A stretch of 64,000 nt of DNA from Prevotella illustrans (GTDB lineage Bacteria; Bacteroidota; Bacteroidia; Bacteroidales; Bacteroidaceae): positions 62,001 to 126,000 of the forward strand of contig NZ_JAERMS010000005.1 in the NCBI RefSeq assembly GCF_017426725.1, written 5' to 3'. The position numbers and the translations under genes were made by a program. This document shows positions 40,186-49,381 of this stretch, in pieces. Each line of letters starts with the position of its first letter. Position 1 is the stretch's first letter. The notes beneath the pieces were generated by a model. That model was given only the letters and a program-made list of their open reading frames with translations, made no database searches and was not told where the DNA came from.

Positions 40186-40659
40186 TTATTTGGGATTATA
40201 GACTTCTATAATGTTATTGTTGTTTTGTAATTCATCATCTGCAATTACTTCTTTTATGTCATAAAGTTTGTGTTTGCATATATCACCCCATCCCCATTTT
40301 CTTGCAATGCTTAATTTAATTATGAATAAGTATCCTGTATGATTATGATTAAATAATGACGAATATGTTGTTCTGCCAATCGAGTCTGGCAAAATGAGAT
40401 TTCCATGAATATTCAAATGCCCGGACTCGTTAATACTGGTAAAACTTGAAATTGCTGTATCAGTACTGGCTTCTAAAAAAGCATCTACACTATCAATGCT
40501 GTTGTATAAGGATCTACCAATAAGCAATGTGTCTCGGGTGCAATTTTTAACTCTTATGGAATGTACCGTATCAAATACGTGGATACAAGATGACAGCATC
40601 TGGCTAATTAACAATGTGGATACAAATGATATTTGTGAAACTACCTTTATTTTTAACAT
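40186..40659 (-). CDS. Orphan lipoprotein
   Basis: A 157-residue protein with a signal segment (SFVSTLLISQMLSSC) that fits a lipobox. I do not recognise a domain. The mature part has a short repeat of Asn and acidic residues near the C-terminus. It lies immediately upstream of the Rhs remnant and behind the duplicated leader R, and its AT-rich composition is like the rest of this island. A cell-surface or immunity role can only be guessed. Confidence 0.6.
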   Translation of the reverse strand: MLKIKVVSQISFVSTLLISQMLSSCIHVFDTVHSIRVKNCTRDTLLIGRSLYNSIDSVDAFLEASTDTAISSFTSINESGHLNIHGNLILPDSIGRTTYSSLFNHNHTGYLFIIKLSIARKWGWGDICKHKLYDIKEVIADDELQNNNNIIEVYNPK

Positions 40660-40694
40660 AAGTAAATCGATTTAATAGTAAAAAATAGTAGCAC

Positions 40695-40793
40695 AATAAG
40701 TGTTTTAAAGACAAAAACACTTCAACGTGGCTTGGGGAACAGCATTACTGTTTCACTTTACATCGTGACATCAAGCAAAGATAATAATAAAAA
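40695..40793 (-). ncRNA. Structured leader R, upstream of the orphan lipoprotein gene
   Basis: Second copy of the leader. The -7 box TATCTTTG is at 40776-40783 on the minus strand. The hairpin at 40698-40722 has a perfect 9-bp stem (AAGTGTTTT with AAAACACTT) and a 7-nt loop. The lipoprotein ATG follows after about 36 bp. The rest of the gap to 41245 shows no gene or structure I can support. Confidence 0.6.
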
Positions 40794-41245
40794 TACGAGT
40801 AAAGACCGGTTCGGGCTAAGTTTTTCTAAAATAACTCCGTCTGTCTTGTTTTTTCGACATGTACGGGCAACAGCATCCCATCGTGCCTTTTCCACTCTTG
40901 GCAAATCCGTCGAAGGCCTTGTTGAAATACCGTCGTACATTGTGACATACAGGGAGCATAATTCATCACGTTCCACATTGGCAGTCAAGCATTAAACGCG
41001 GCTAATTTTAGAAATACTTACTCCGAACCGGCATAGTAATAAGGAAACACTTTGTTGACAATCCAATCATCAATAAAGAATATACCGAATCGCAAGCTAA
41101 TTAGACTCTATAGAAGTTTCGGATGAACCCATGGAAAATGCGATGAACTTTTTTTGACAAAGAGGTCGAAAAAAGTACGCATTTTCAGAAAAGAAAAAGA
41201 AGTGGGACAAAAAAAACGGCAGGAAAATGAAATTTGGGCTATCTA

Positions 41246-41532
41246 CTGATTATCAAGTAGTTAACAAACACAAACGCGATAAATGGAGCCATATACTTTG
41301 CAATAGCTATGCTTTTAGACTGTAAAAGGGCTGCTTTTAGCGACCAAAAGCAACTCTTTTGTGTGATGAAAGGACTGATATAGCCCGCTAAAAGCACTAC
41401 TTTGAAGATGAAAATACAGAAAAACGGGGATGACGAGAACAAAAAACGAACGGAAAAGAGTTAAAAGAGACACATTCCGGCGCTAAATGAAGAGAAATCA
41501 GAGTCTGTTTTTTATGAGCAAAAATTTACAAT
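41246..41532 (+). repeat. Dispersed element B with 11-bp-phased alternating boxes
   Basis: CTGATTATCA at 41246-41255; CAATAG at 41301, exactly 55 bp on; then boxes every 11 bp: CTTTTA 41312, TAAAAG 41323, CTTTTA 41334, CAAAAG 41345, CTTTTG 41356, TGAAAG 41367, (weak at 41378), TAAAAG 41389, CTTTGA 41400. The far end (around 41513-41532) shares TATGAGCAAAAATTT with element A. It fills the end of the gap before nadE. Confidence 0.75.
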
Positions 41533-41583
41533 GTCGATAAGTGGACGAGTTAATTCGCCTACTTGCCCACATTGTAAATTCAT

Positions 41584-43524
41584 TCATAACGCTTCACACT
41601 GCTTGAGCCACAGGTCGCTGACAGCGTCGCTGGGCATACGCCAGTCACCACGGGGGCTCAAGCTCACGCTACTGATCTTGGGACCGTCGGGCAGACAAGA
41701 GCGCTTGAACTGCTGACTGAAGAAGCGGCGGTAGAATGTGGTGAGCCAATGCTTGACGGTGGCGGCATCGTGTTTTCCGGCGAAGGCGTGGCACGCCAGC
41801 ATGTGAATCTTACGAGGACTGAAACCATAGCAAAGCACGTAGAAGAGGAAGAAATCGTGCAACTCATACGGTCCGACAAGGTCTTCCGTCTTCTGTTGTA
41901 TATGTCCCTCGGCGTCGGCCGGTACTAACTCGGGACTGATGGGCGTGTCTACAATGTCACGCAAAATCGCCGCGGCATCTCCTTGCAACCAGGACGTGGC
42001 CGCATGCTTCACCAAACACAGAACAAGCGTCTTGGGAATACCCGCATTGACGCCATACATACTCATGTGGTCGCCGTTATAGGTGGCCCAGCCCAAGGCC
42101 AGTTCAGACAAGTCGCCCGTACCAACGACGAAGCCACCCAGCTCGTTAGCGAGATCCATCAGAATCTGTGTACGCTCACGGGCCTGCGCGTTCTCATACG
42201 TCGCGTCGTGTTTGGCGATATCGTGACCGATATCCTCAAAGTGTTGAACGACGCTCTTGGCGATATTGATTTCCTTAACGGTCACCCCGAGGTCGGCCAT
42301 CAGCCGCAGGGCATTGTGGTAAGTGCGGTCGGTCGTACCGAAGCCGGGCATGGTAACCCCTACGATACCCTTGCGGTCGTAACCCAGCTTGTCGAAAGCA
42401 CGCACACAGGCCAACAAGGCCAAGGTGCTGTCGAGCCCCCCACTGACACCCAAAACGACCTTTTGCGTTTGGGTATGAAGCATGCGCTTGACAAGCCCCA
42501 TCGATTGAATACCGAAAATGGTTTCGCAAACGTCTTGCATATCGCTGTCAACCGGAAGGAAAGGCATAGGAGAGATGTGACGGTCGAGTGCGAATGGCAT
42601 GGAGTCAACCGCCAGGCAGTCGATAATCACTCCTTCGGTAAGCGCTTCATTGGCGTCGGGACGCTGCGCGTTGACAAAGGTGGTGTTCATTCTGCGATTA
42701 GACCGAAGGCTCTCTATATCCACCTGAGCGACAACCATTTGGCTGTCGAGCATGAAACGTTTGCTTTCAGCCAGCAGCGACCCGTTCTCGTAAATCAAGG
42801 CACTACCCGCATAAACCACATCCTGCGTACTCTCGCCAAAGCCGCAACTGCTATAGACATAGCCCGTGGCCGTTCGTGCGCTCTGCTGAGCCACCAGACT
42901 CTTCAGATAGTTGTGCTTACCTATCAGCTCGTCGCTGGCAGACAGGTTGAAGATAAGATCGGCGCCGGCCAGGGCCAATACGTTACTGGGAGGCGTAGGT
43001 CCCCACACGTCTTCGCAGATTTCGACGCCAAAGAGGGCTCCTCCCGACGTGTGGAACAACTGAGGACGGGAAGTCACCATAACTCGATTGCCCGCATAAC
43101 GGATTTCGCGCGGACGCAGGTCTTGGGCCGAGGCGAACCAACGCTTCTCATAAAACTCACTGTAATTGGGCAGATAAACCTTGGGAACCAGCCCGAGAAG
43201 TTTGCCACGCTGGATAACGGCCGCACAATTCAGCAATAAATCGCCCACCACAACCGGCAAACCGACAATAGAGATGACATTCAGCTGACGGGAATGGTCG
43301 AGTAGAGCTACCATCGCGTGCTCGCAAGCGTCGATGAGAACTTGCTGGCGAAAGAGGTCTTGACAAGTGTAGGCCGTGATACACAACTCCGGAAAAACGA
43401 TAATCTCTACACCTGCATCCTCGGCCTGTCCCATCAGGGTCTCTATCTGCTGCCTATTATACTCGCAATCGGCGACGCGAACAGCCGGCACTGCACTGGC
43501 GACTTTAATAAATCCATATTCCAT
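41584..43524 (-). CDS. nadE: Glutamine-dependent NAD+ synthetase
   Basis: The last step of NAD synthesis. The 646-residue protein has an N-terminal nitrilase-like glutaminase domain with the triad Glu46 (FPELCIT), Lys115 (VPKVYLPNY) and Cys170 (GVEICEDVW), and a C-terminal synthetase domain with the ATP loop VLGVSGGLDSTLALL near 356-370. It is the large, glutamine-using form. It is the last gene of the long moxR-to-nadE unit. Confidence 0.96.
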   Translation of the reverse strand: MEYGFIKVASAVPAVRVADCEYNRQQIETLMGQAEDAGVEIIVFPELCITAYTCQDLFRQQVLIDACEHAMVALLDHSRQLNVISIVGLPVVVGDLLLNCAAVIQRGKLLGLVPKVYLPNYSEFYEKRWFASAQDLRPREIRYAGNRVMVTSRPQLFHTSGGALFGVEICEDVWGPTPPSNVLALAGADLIFNLSASDELIGKHNYLKSLVAQQSARTATGYVYSSCGFGESTQDVVYAGSALIYENGSLLAESKRFMLDSQMVVAQVDIESLRSNRRMNTTFVNAQRPDANEALTEGVIIDCLAVDSMPFALDRHISPMPFLPVDSDMQDVCETIFGIQSMGLVKRMLHTQTQKVVLGVSGGLDSTLALLACVRAFDKLGYDRKGIVGVTMPGFGTTDRTYHNALRLMADLGVTVKEINIAKSVVQHFEDIGHDIAKHDATYENAQARERTQILMDLANELGGFVVGTGDLSELALGWATYNGDHMSMYGVNAGIPKTLVLCLVKHAATSWLQGDAAAILRDIVDTPISPELVPADAEGHIQQKTEDLVGPYELHDFFLFYVLCYGFSPRKIHMLACHAFAGKHDAATVKHWLTTFYRRFFSQQFKRSCLPDGPKISSVSLSPRGDWRMPSDAVSDLWLKQCEAL

Positions 43525-43542
43525 GATAAGACAGATATTAAA

Positions 43543-44745
43543 TTATTTAATGGTTACTTGTGTGGCGCCATATCCATATTCCTGGAAAGAGGCGTCCTGA
43601 TAAGCATATTGCTTGTAACGATAATGAAGTTCATTGATGATGGCATGGCGCAAAACTCCCTCGCCCTTGCCATGAATGAAAACGATTTTCCGGCCTTTCT
43701 TGCCGGCATACTCTGCCAACGTATCTCTGAAGGTCTTCATCTGATAGTTCAGAATATCGATAGGCTGCATGCCCGCCGTAGAGTCGAGCAAGGCCTCGGC
43801 ATGCAAATCAACAACCACGATGTCGTCGTCGCCCCGTTTTTTCATGGCAAACGGGTTACCCTTCTTGCCAGGTTGCTCATAGCGGCGAACGTAAGAGTCC
43901 GCTTCAGTAACTGCCGATTGATCGGGCGCGTCGCTCGTATTGGGCGCGAACATTTGCTGCTTGAGACGTTTCGCGTCGATGACGAGCGGGCGGGCCGGCA
44001 CGTCGTTGACCACTATATCGTAGAGCAATGCAGGCTGCTCAAAGAAATCATTGGCCTGAAAAGTATGCAACTTATAAAACTTGACGGGGTCGACGCGAAA
44101 CCGGGCTTCGAGCAAGGGCTTGAGAATAAAACTCTTATCCGTCTTGTAAGCAATCAACTGCACGGCTACCTTACCCAATTCATTGAGCACATCGCGGCCA
44201 AACTCCTCAACGAAAAGTTTGGTATTGGGCTCGAGTTCGCCATGCGCACGAAGCGTCCAGCTGTTGCCCTCGGCCGCCATGTAGGTGTAATGGAAATAAT
44301 AATTGCTATCATTGACGAGATAAGTTTCAAACCGGGTATCGGTAACCTCCTTTATATCGACAGGGACAAAGGCCAGATAGACCGAGAGCGCATTGCCCCC
44401 TTTGCGTTCCTGCACGGGTAGACGGAAAGCGACTTCACGATCGGAAGGATCGTCTTCGTCAGCTTCCTGTGCGATTTCGTCTGCCCCATCACGCAGCATG
44501 GCCTTCACGCTACGCTGATCGTGGCTCAACGCGGGAACATCACCCGGCTGCGATTTACCCAGCTTGTTCTCAACTATCCGTGCCGTACTGTAGTCGTCCG
44601 TGTCGACGACCACAACCTCGTTGATGGCTGTCGGAATCTGAAATCCGTCCTCATCCTCCACCAACACGATATTCTTTCCTTGGAAACCGGCTACCTTTCC
44701 CCCACCCGTTTCGCTAAGAAATCTTACTTGATCACCTATTTTCAT
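43543..44745 (-). CDS. DUF2027 protein with C-terminal Smr domain
   Basis: A 400-residue protein typical of Bacteroidetes. The N-terminal part (MKIGDQVRFLSETGGGKVAG) is a short beta-rich domain of the DUF2027 group. The last 90 residues form an Smr domain, with VVDLHAEALLDS and FIHGKGEGVLRHAI carrying the DLHG- and HGKG-like motifs. Smr domains are nucleases or nucleic-acid binders in MutS2 and other proteins; the target here is unknown. It lies 22 bp after queA and 19 bp before nadE. Confidence 0.85.
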   Translation of the reverse strand: MKIGDQVRFLSETGGGKVAGFQGKNIVLVEDEDGFQIPTAINEVVVVDTDDYSTARIVENKLGKSQPGDVPALSHDQRSVKAMLRDGADEIAQEADEDDPSDREVAFRLPVQERKGGNALSVYLAFVPVDIKEVTDTRFETYLVNDSNYYFHYTYMAAEGNSWTLRAHGELEPNTKLFVEEFGRDVLNELGKVAVQLIAYKTDKSFILKPLLEARFRVDPVKFYKLHTFQANDFFEQPALLYDIVVNDVPARPLVIDAKRLKQQMFAPNTSDAPDQSAVTEADSYVRRYEQPGKKGNPFAMKKRGDDDIVVVDLHAEALLDSTAGMQPIDILNYQMKTFRDTLAEYAGKKGRKIVFIHGKGEGVLRHAIINELHYRYKQYAYQDASFQEYGYGATQVTIK

Positions 44746-44766
44746 ATAAATATTTTAGTTTAGAAT

Positions 44767-46023
44767 TTATGGAATGAGCAAAGAGCTGTCGCCATAACTC
44801 AGAAAACGAAAGTCATGGGACAAGGCGTAATCGTAGACCTTACGCCAGTCGCCTTTGACAAAAGCGCTGACCAAGAGAAGCAACGTGCTCTTGGGCTGGT
44901 GGAAATTGGTTATCAGCATTGTGACAATCTTATACTCGTAACCCGGCGCAATGATAATCCGGGTGCTGCTATGAAGGGCCTCAAGGCCATTGCGGTCGAG
45001 CCAATCCACAATATTCCGAATGGCACGGACGGGCCGGATGCCATCGACCATACGGCCATCACGCCCTCCTTCGTAAGGCTCCCACTGATTGACACGCAGT
45101 TCATCTTCCTGTGCTTGCGGGTGACGCTCCAGATAAACGCCTATGTAATAAAGGCTTTCAAGCGTGCGGACACTCGTTGTGCCCACAGCAATGGTGCGGC
45201 AGCCGTGCCGCAACAGCTTTTCCAAACTATGCCGATGAACGCAGATAAACTCCGTGTGCATCCGGTGTCCGTCAATTTCTTCAGACTTCACGGGCTTGAA
45301 TGTTCCGGCACCGACATGCAAAGTGACTTCCTCACGGTCAATGCCACACCGGTCGAGCGCGGCCAAAACGTTATCGGTAAAATGCAGGCCGGCCGTAGGA
45401 GCGGCCACACTACCCTTGATTTTAGAGTAAACCGTCTGGTAAGTAACCTTGTCGCTCTCCTGCGTTGCACGGTTCAAATAAGGCGGAATAGGCAGCTCAC
45501 CCACCGCCTCCAGTATCTCGGCAAAGCTCACCCGATCGTTGTTCCAAGTGAAATCGACCCAATAGTTGGTACCCAACTTGCTCCCCGGAGCCGCGTCTTT
45601 GTCCGCGTTGTGCCGGGCGCAGAGCGTCAACCGTTGACCTTTAATTTCGAATTCGCGCTTGAGTTGGCCCTCTTTCCACTTTTTCAGATTGCCTATCATG
45701 CAAAGCCATGAGCACTGCCCGGTGGTCTGAAACATCTGCTCATAATCCGTCGGGGCTGCCGGTTCCATCAGAAAGACCTCAATAAGGGCACCGGTTTCCT
45801 TACGGAAGTGCATCCTCGCCTGAATGACACGCGTGTTATTGAAGACCATCAAAGCTCCTTGGGGCAGGTACCGGGGCAGTCGGAAGAACAGGTCTTCGGA
45901 AATGTTGCCCCGATTATAAATCAACAACTTACTATGATCACGCTCCGCAATGGGAAATTTGGCAATGCGGTCGTCGGGCAAAGGATAATTAAAATCACGA
46001 ATATGAATATGTTTTGTTTCCAT
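44767..46023 (-). CDS. queA: SAM:tRNA ribosyltransferase-isomerase, long form
   Basis: QueA transfers and isomerises the ribosyl moiety of SAM onto 7-aminomethyl-7-deazaguanine in tRNA, giving epoxyqueuosine. At 418 residues from the ATG at 46023 it is longer than E. coli QueA (356). Family motifs are intact: FNYPLPDDRIAKFPIAERD, LMVFNNTRVIQARM, VAAPTAGLHFT, HVGAGTFKPV and ITNFHQPKSTLLLLVSAF. Extra sequence lies in the middle and near the ERHPQAQEDELRVNQWEPYE segment. The ATG at 46035 would add four residues. Confidence 0.92.
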   Translation of the reverse strand: METKHIHIRDFNYPLPDDRIAKFPIAERDHSKLLIYNRGNISEDLFFRLPRYLPQGALMVFNNTRVIQARMHFRKETGALIEVFLMEPAAPTDYEQMFQTTGQCSWLCMIGNLKKWKEGQLKREFEIKGQRLTLCARHNADKDAAPGSKLGTNYWVDFTWNNDRVSFAEILEAVGELPIPPYLNRATQESDKVTYQTVYSKIKGSVAAPTAGLHFTDNVLAALDRCGIDREEVTLHVGAGTFKPVKSEEIDGHRMHTEFICVHRHSLEKLLRHGCRTIAVGTTSVRTLESLYYIGVYLERHPQAQEDELRVNQWEPYEGGRDGRMVDGIRPVRAIRNIVDWLDRNGLEALHSSTRIIIAPGYEYKIVTMLITNFHQPKSTLLLLVSAFVKGDWRKVYDYALSHDFRFLSYGDSSLLIP

Positions 46024-46052
46024 ATTGATACGCAAGAGAGAATAATGTATGA

Positions 46053-46793
46053 TTAAAGCAGGATGAGTGATAAAAAGACAGAACTGAGAAACAAAAGGCT
46101 CAGCACCGTAAGAATAATATCAACATCGGTCAGATTGTATCCGGAAGAGGTGTATTGAGTAGAAACGTAAGTGGTATGGGGTGTCACCATCGTATAAAAA
46201 TAAATATAAGTACGATAGGAAAAATAGCCGACAAAGCCACCAAACAAAATACCAACAAGGATATCGGAAGGATAATGCATACCCAGATACAAACGGGTGT
46301 AGCATGACGCAACGGCCCATAAGGCTAATCCAACGACAAGTCGCCAATCTCTAATGAGAAGACTAAAGAATGTTGCCATCGCGCAAATATTGGCAGCATG
46401 GGCAGAGAAAAAGCTAAAATTCTTGTCAAAAATCCCAGGAACCGTATCGACAATATACTTTAACGACAGATCATTGCAAGGACGTAGCCGACCGACGAGC
46501 GGTTTGACAATTCCATCGGTCACGCCGTCGGCGACAAGAATACACAAAACAGCTCCACCCAAAGCCAGCATTATTTGGGCCATCGTGTCGTTGTTCTTCA
46601 CAATGACATAGAAAAAAGCCAGATAGAGAGGTATCCATAACCATCCGGATGTTAAGGTTGTCATAACCCCATCCATAAAAACAGAATCACTCCCATTCAG
46701 CGCTAAGAGCAGATCCTTGTCCCATCTCAAGACTGCAGACAGATCCAAATCGTATAATTTTAAATTTCTTCGATAGACTTTGCGGGAATCCAA
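46053..46793 (-). CDS. PAP2-family membrane phosphatase
   Basis: A 246-residue inner-membrane protein with the three PAP2 motifs in order: KPLVGRLRP, SFFSAHAAN and SCYTRLYLGMHYPSD. In the second motif the usual SGH is SAH; the histidine is kept. Such enzymes dephosphorylate undecaprenyl pyrophosphate, phosphatidylglycerol phosphate or lipid A. The start overlaps the BatDE stop by 34 bp; no better ATG is nearer the first helix. Confidence 0.88.
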   Translation of the reverse strand: MDSRKVYRRNLKLYDLDLSAVLRWDKDLLLALNGSDSVFMDGVMTTLTSGWLWIPLYLAFFYVIVKNNDTMAQIMLALGGAVLCILVADGVTDGIVKPLVGRLRPCNDLSLKYIVDTVPGIFDKNFSFFSAHAANICAMATFFSLLIRDWRLVVGLALWAVASCYTRLYLGMHYPSDILVGILFGGFVGYFSYRTYIYFYTMVTPHTTYVSTQYTSSGYNLTDVDIILTVLSLLFLSSVFLSLILL

Positions 46794-49345
46794 CCTTCCC
46801 GACCGTCACCAACCACTACCTGGCACCACCCCGGCATAGTCTTATCTTTCACTTCCACCCGTGTCCCCTCATGCAAAACAAACTCATCGGAAGAAGAGGC
46901 AACGGGCGTCTTCTTAACGAGCACAGAAGAACTGATGACAATCGCTCCCGTCCGGTTATCATATTGTTGCTTCTGTTGCCATGCAAACAGATTGGCAAGC
47001 AGGAACAAAACAACAAAGAATCCTGCTCCAAAGAACCCCAGTTTTCGAATTAAAGATGTGGAGCCAAACAGATATACCAGCAAAAGAACTAAAACGAGAC
47101 ATATTGAACAAATAGCCGTTGAAGCCCAATGGTCTACGCTCATATAGTTGACAACCGCCTTGTACCACGTGACAAAAAACATTTCGTCGGCAGGCACAAT
47201 CTTATCGATCGTCTTGCTGCGGGCAAACTGAAGATTAAAACGGATGTCGCGGTTTCCCGGATCCAACAGCAAGGCGCGCTCGTAATTAAGAACTGCTTTG
47301 GTTATATTATCCGTGCGATAGTAGGCATTGCCAAGATTATAATACAGCTCACTACTTTCACCGGCTTTCAATAAACTTTCATAGTCCTTGATGGCCTGTT
47401 GGTAGTTGCCCTTTTTATACTCCGCGTCCGCATTCTGCTTGGTTACAGCCAAGGAGGAGGCAGATATTATCGTGGCAAACAGCAGGAAAAGTGGCCTTAC
47501 AATTCCTTTATGGGAAGAACGTTTATGACGTCTCATCACTTCTTCGATATTCATAATGGCAGTCATGGCACTTTCGAACGTCCGACTCATATTACCGGTT
47601 GTGTCGCCGGGAGCATAGCGTTCAAATTCGCATTCATCCAGCGCATTGATAAATTTATGGATTGTATCCTCGTCAACTTTGTGTCGGACTAAATTCTCAG
47701 AGATATTATCACGCGACAACTGCTCTACGGGCATACCCAACTTATCACTTACATAGCCCCACAAAGCATGCAAGACTTCATCGTAGAATTCATTTTGCTT
47801 ACCTGACAACATCAAGCCATTGGCCTTACGAAGCCTACGAGTCGCAATTTTGTTGGCTTTCTTTCCACGCATTTTCACGGTATCCGCATTATCGATGGCA
47901 CGCTGTCGGAAAATAATCAGTAAGATAACAAAAGCTATTAAAGGCAAGATATTAGCCAATATATACTCTAATGAACCAAAGAAGAAATCATTGGAGGCAT
48001 GTTGAACCTCATTCGTCTCATGAATGCCACGTATATCATTGTCGGCGTCAGACGTGAGTTCTGTCACCTTAGTTCCCGAACTTTCACCTTTTGCTACATT
48101 GATTGTAAAAGACTGCGTCTTAACGGTACGATAACTGTTTGACGACGTGTCATAATAAACGAGCTCCACCCCGGGAATCGTGTACTTACCCTGATTTTGC
48201 GGAACGGCCAGATAATCATAGACCATATTACCTTCCAAACCGTTAGTCGTAAGTTTGGTCTTATCGATCACTTTGGGGTCATACTTATCGAAATCTTTTG
48301 GAAAAAGAACAACAGGCTGCTTGATCAGCTTTAGATTGCCGATTCCTCCAACAACAACACGAAGTTGTAAAGGATCACCGGCTTTAATTTCAGCCTTGTT
48401 AAGCGACGCGGAAATGTTAAAGCGGCCTACTCCACCAGAGAAATTGACAGGACGCTTAGGAAGGGGATCGACCTGAATGGAAATGCCAGGTGCTATAATC
48501 TCTCTCTTCACTTCGACATAGCCGGAACCACCATTGAAAAATGCTTCAAAAGGATTCACGTTTCGATTTTGCTGAACAACAATTCCCTTGAATGTGATAC
48601 TTGGAATCTGGAGTTTTCCCGTCATCTGGGGATACATCACATACTGGCTCCAGGTAACACAACGATAAGGTCGCCCGTTGACATTCTCTATATGAAAACT
48701 CTTCTGTTGGGGTAACTTGACCTCCTGAGTATGGAATCCGGTAAGATCAGGCATTTTGCCTTCCAACTGAGTAAGTTCAACCAAGGTATAAACCTTATAG
48801 GTCAGCAAGATAGGCTCTTGCTCATGGACACGACGTTTACTGGCACTAACCTTGACAAACAGATCATTACCGGTAATGGCAGAGCCGGAAGAACGCACAC
48901 GGGAAGATTCGCTATCATTATGCATAGTGGGCGCGCCACCGCTGTTCTGAGCTTGTCCTGCTACAACGATTCTGACGGATCTGGAACTGATTCTACGGCC
49001 ATTGATGACGGCATGAGCCTCCGGAATGACATAAGAGCCATTCTTGTTGGCGTATAAAGTATAGGTAAAAGTGATAGAGGATGAACTGGAAGTATGGCCA
49101 TTCACCATCTGATAGCTTGATTGCTGTGAGGTATACGGCCCCGCAATAACTTCCAAACCGGAAGGAATATTACCAACCCTGAATTCATCTACATTATCTG
49201 TATTGACAGTATACGACAAACGGAAATTCTCTCCGGCAGATACACGGGCTGGAGCCGATACAGATATTGATTGGGCCTGTAGAAGATTATATCCGCAAAA
49301 GAAGCAGATAATGAACAAGCTATAATATTTATAAATAGACTTCAT
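46760..49345 (-). CDS. BatD-BatE fusion protein
   Basis: An 861-residue membrane protein. Residues 1-440 are BatD: signal peptide, then oxygen-tolerance-type beta domains (SVSAPARVSAGENFRLSYTV). A transmembrane helix follows at about 463-480, then a cytoplasmic stretch. From about 600 it is BatE: a new hydrophobic segment, TPR repeats (NADAEYKKGNYQQAIKDYES, SSELYYNLGNAYYRTDNITK), two more helices and a C-terminal SH3-like domain (MPGWCQVVVGDGREGWIPA). In several Bacteroidetes these are separate genes. The Bat system is linked to stress tolerance and envelope quality, but its mechanism is not established. Confidence 0.85.
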   Translation of the reverse strand: MKSIYKYYSLFIICFFCGYNLLQAQSISVSAPARVSAGENFRLSYTVNTDNVDEFRVGNIPSGLEVIAGPYTSQQSSYQMVNGHTSSSSSITFTYTLYANKNGSYVIPEAHAVINGRRISSRSVRIVVAGQAQNSGGAPTMHNDSESSRVRSSGSAITGNDLFVKVSASKRRVHEQEPILLTYKVYTLVELTQLEGKMPDLTGFHTQEVKLPQQKSFHIENVNGRPYRCVTWSQYVMYPQMTGKLQIPSITFKGIVVQQNRNVNPFEAFFNGGSGYVEVKREIIAPGISIQVDPLPKRPVNFSGGVGRFNISASLNKAEIKAGDPLQLRVVVGGIGNLKLIKQPVVLFPKDFDKYDPKVIDKTKLTTNGLEGNMVYDYLAVPQNQGKYTIPGVELVYYDTSSNSYRTVKTQSFTINVAKGESSGTKVTELTSDADNDIRGIHETNEVQHASNDFFFGSLEYILANILPLIAFVILLIIFRQRAIDNADTVKMRGKKANKIATRRLRKANGLMLSGKQNEFYDEVLHALWGYVSDKLGMPVEQLSRDNISENLVRHKVDEDTIHKFINALDECEFERYAPGDTTGNMSRTFESAMTAIMNIEEVMRRHKRSSHKGIVRPLFLLFATIISASSLAVTKQNADAEYKKGNYQQAIKDYESLLKAGESSELYYNLGNAYYRTDNITKAVLNYERALLLDPGNRDIRFNLQFARSKTIDKIVPADEMFFVTWYKAVVNYMSVDHWASTAICSICLVLVLLLVYLFGSTSLIRKLGFFGAGFFVVLFLLANLFAWQQKQQYDNRTGAIVISSSVLVKKTPVASSSDEFVLHEGTRVEVKDKTMPGWCQVVVGDGREGWIPAKSIEEI

Positions 49346-49381
49346 TCGATACCAATCTCATTGTTGAACAAATAATTATAA

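Noticed and set aside
40732..40995. Overlapping small open frames on both strands after leader R
   Set aside because: They overlap the leader and each other, have no signal peptide or domain I recognise, and cannot be told from chance; a dispersed-repeat origin is possible but unproven.
41983..44421. Long plus-strand open frames of 418 and 367 codons
   Set aside because: They are antisense to nadE and the DUF2027/Smr gene and show no family motifs.
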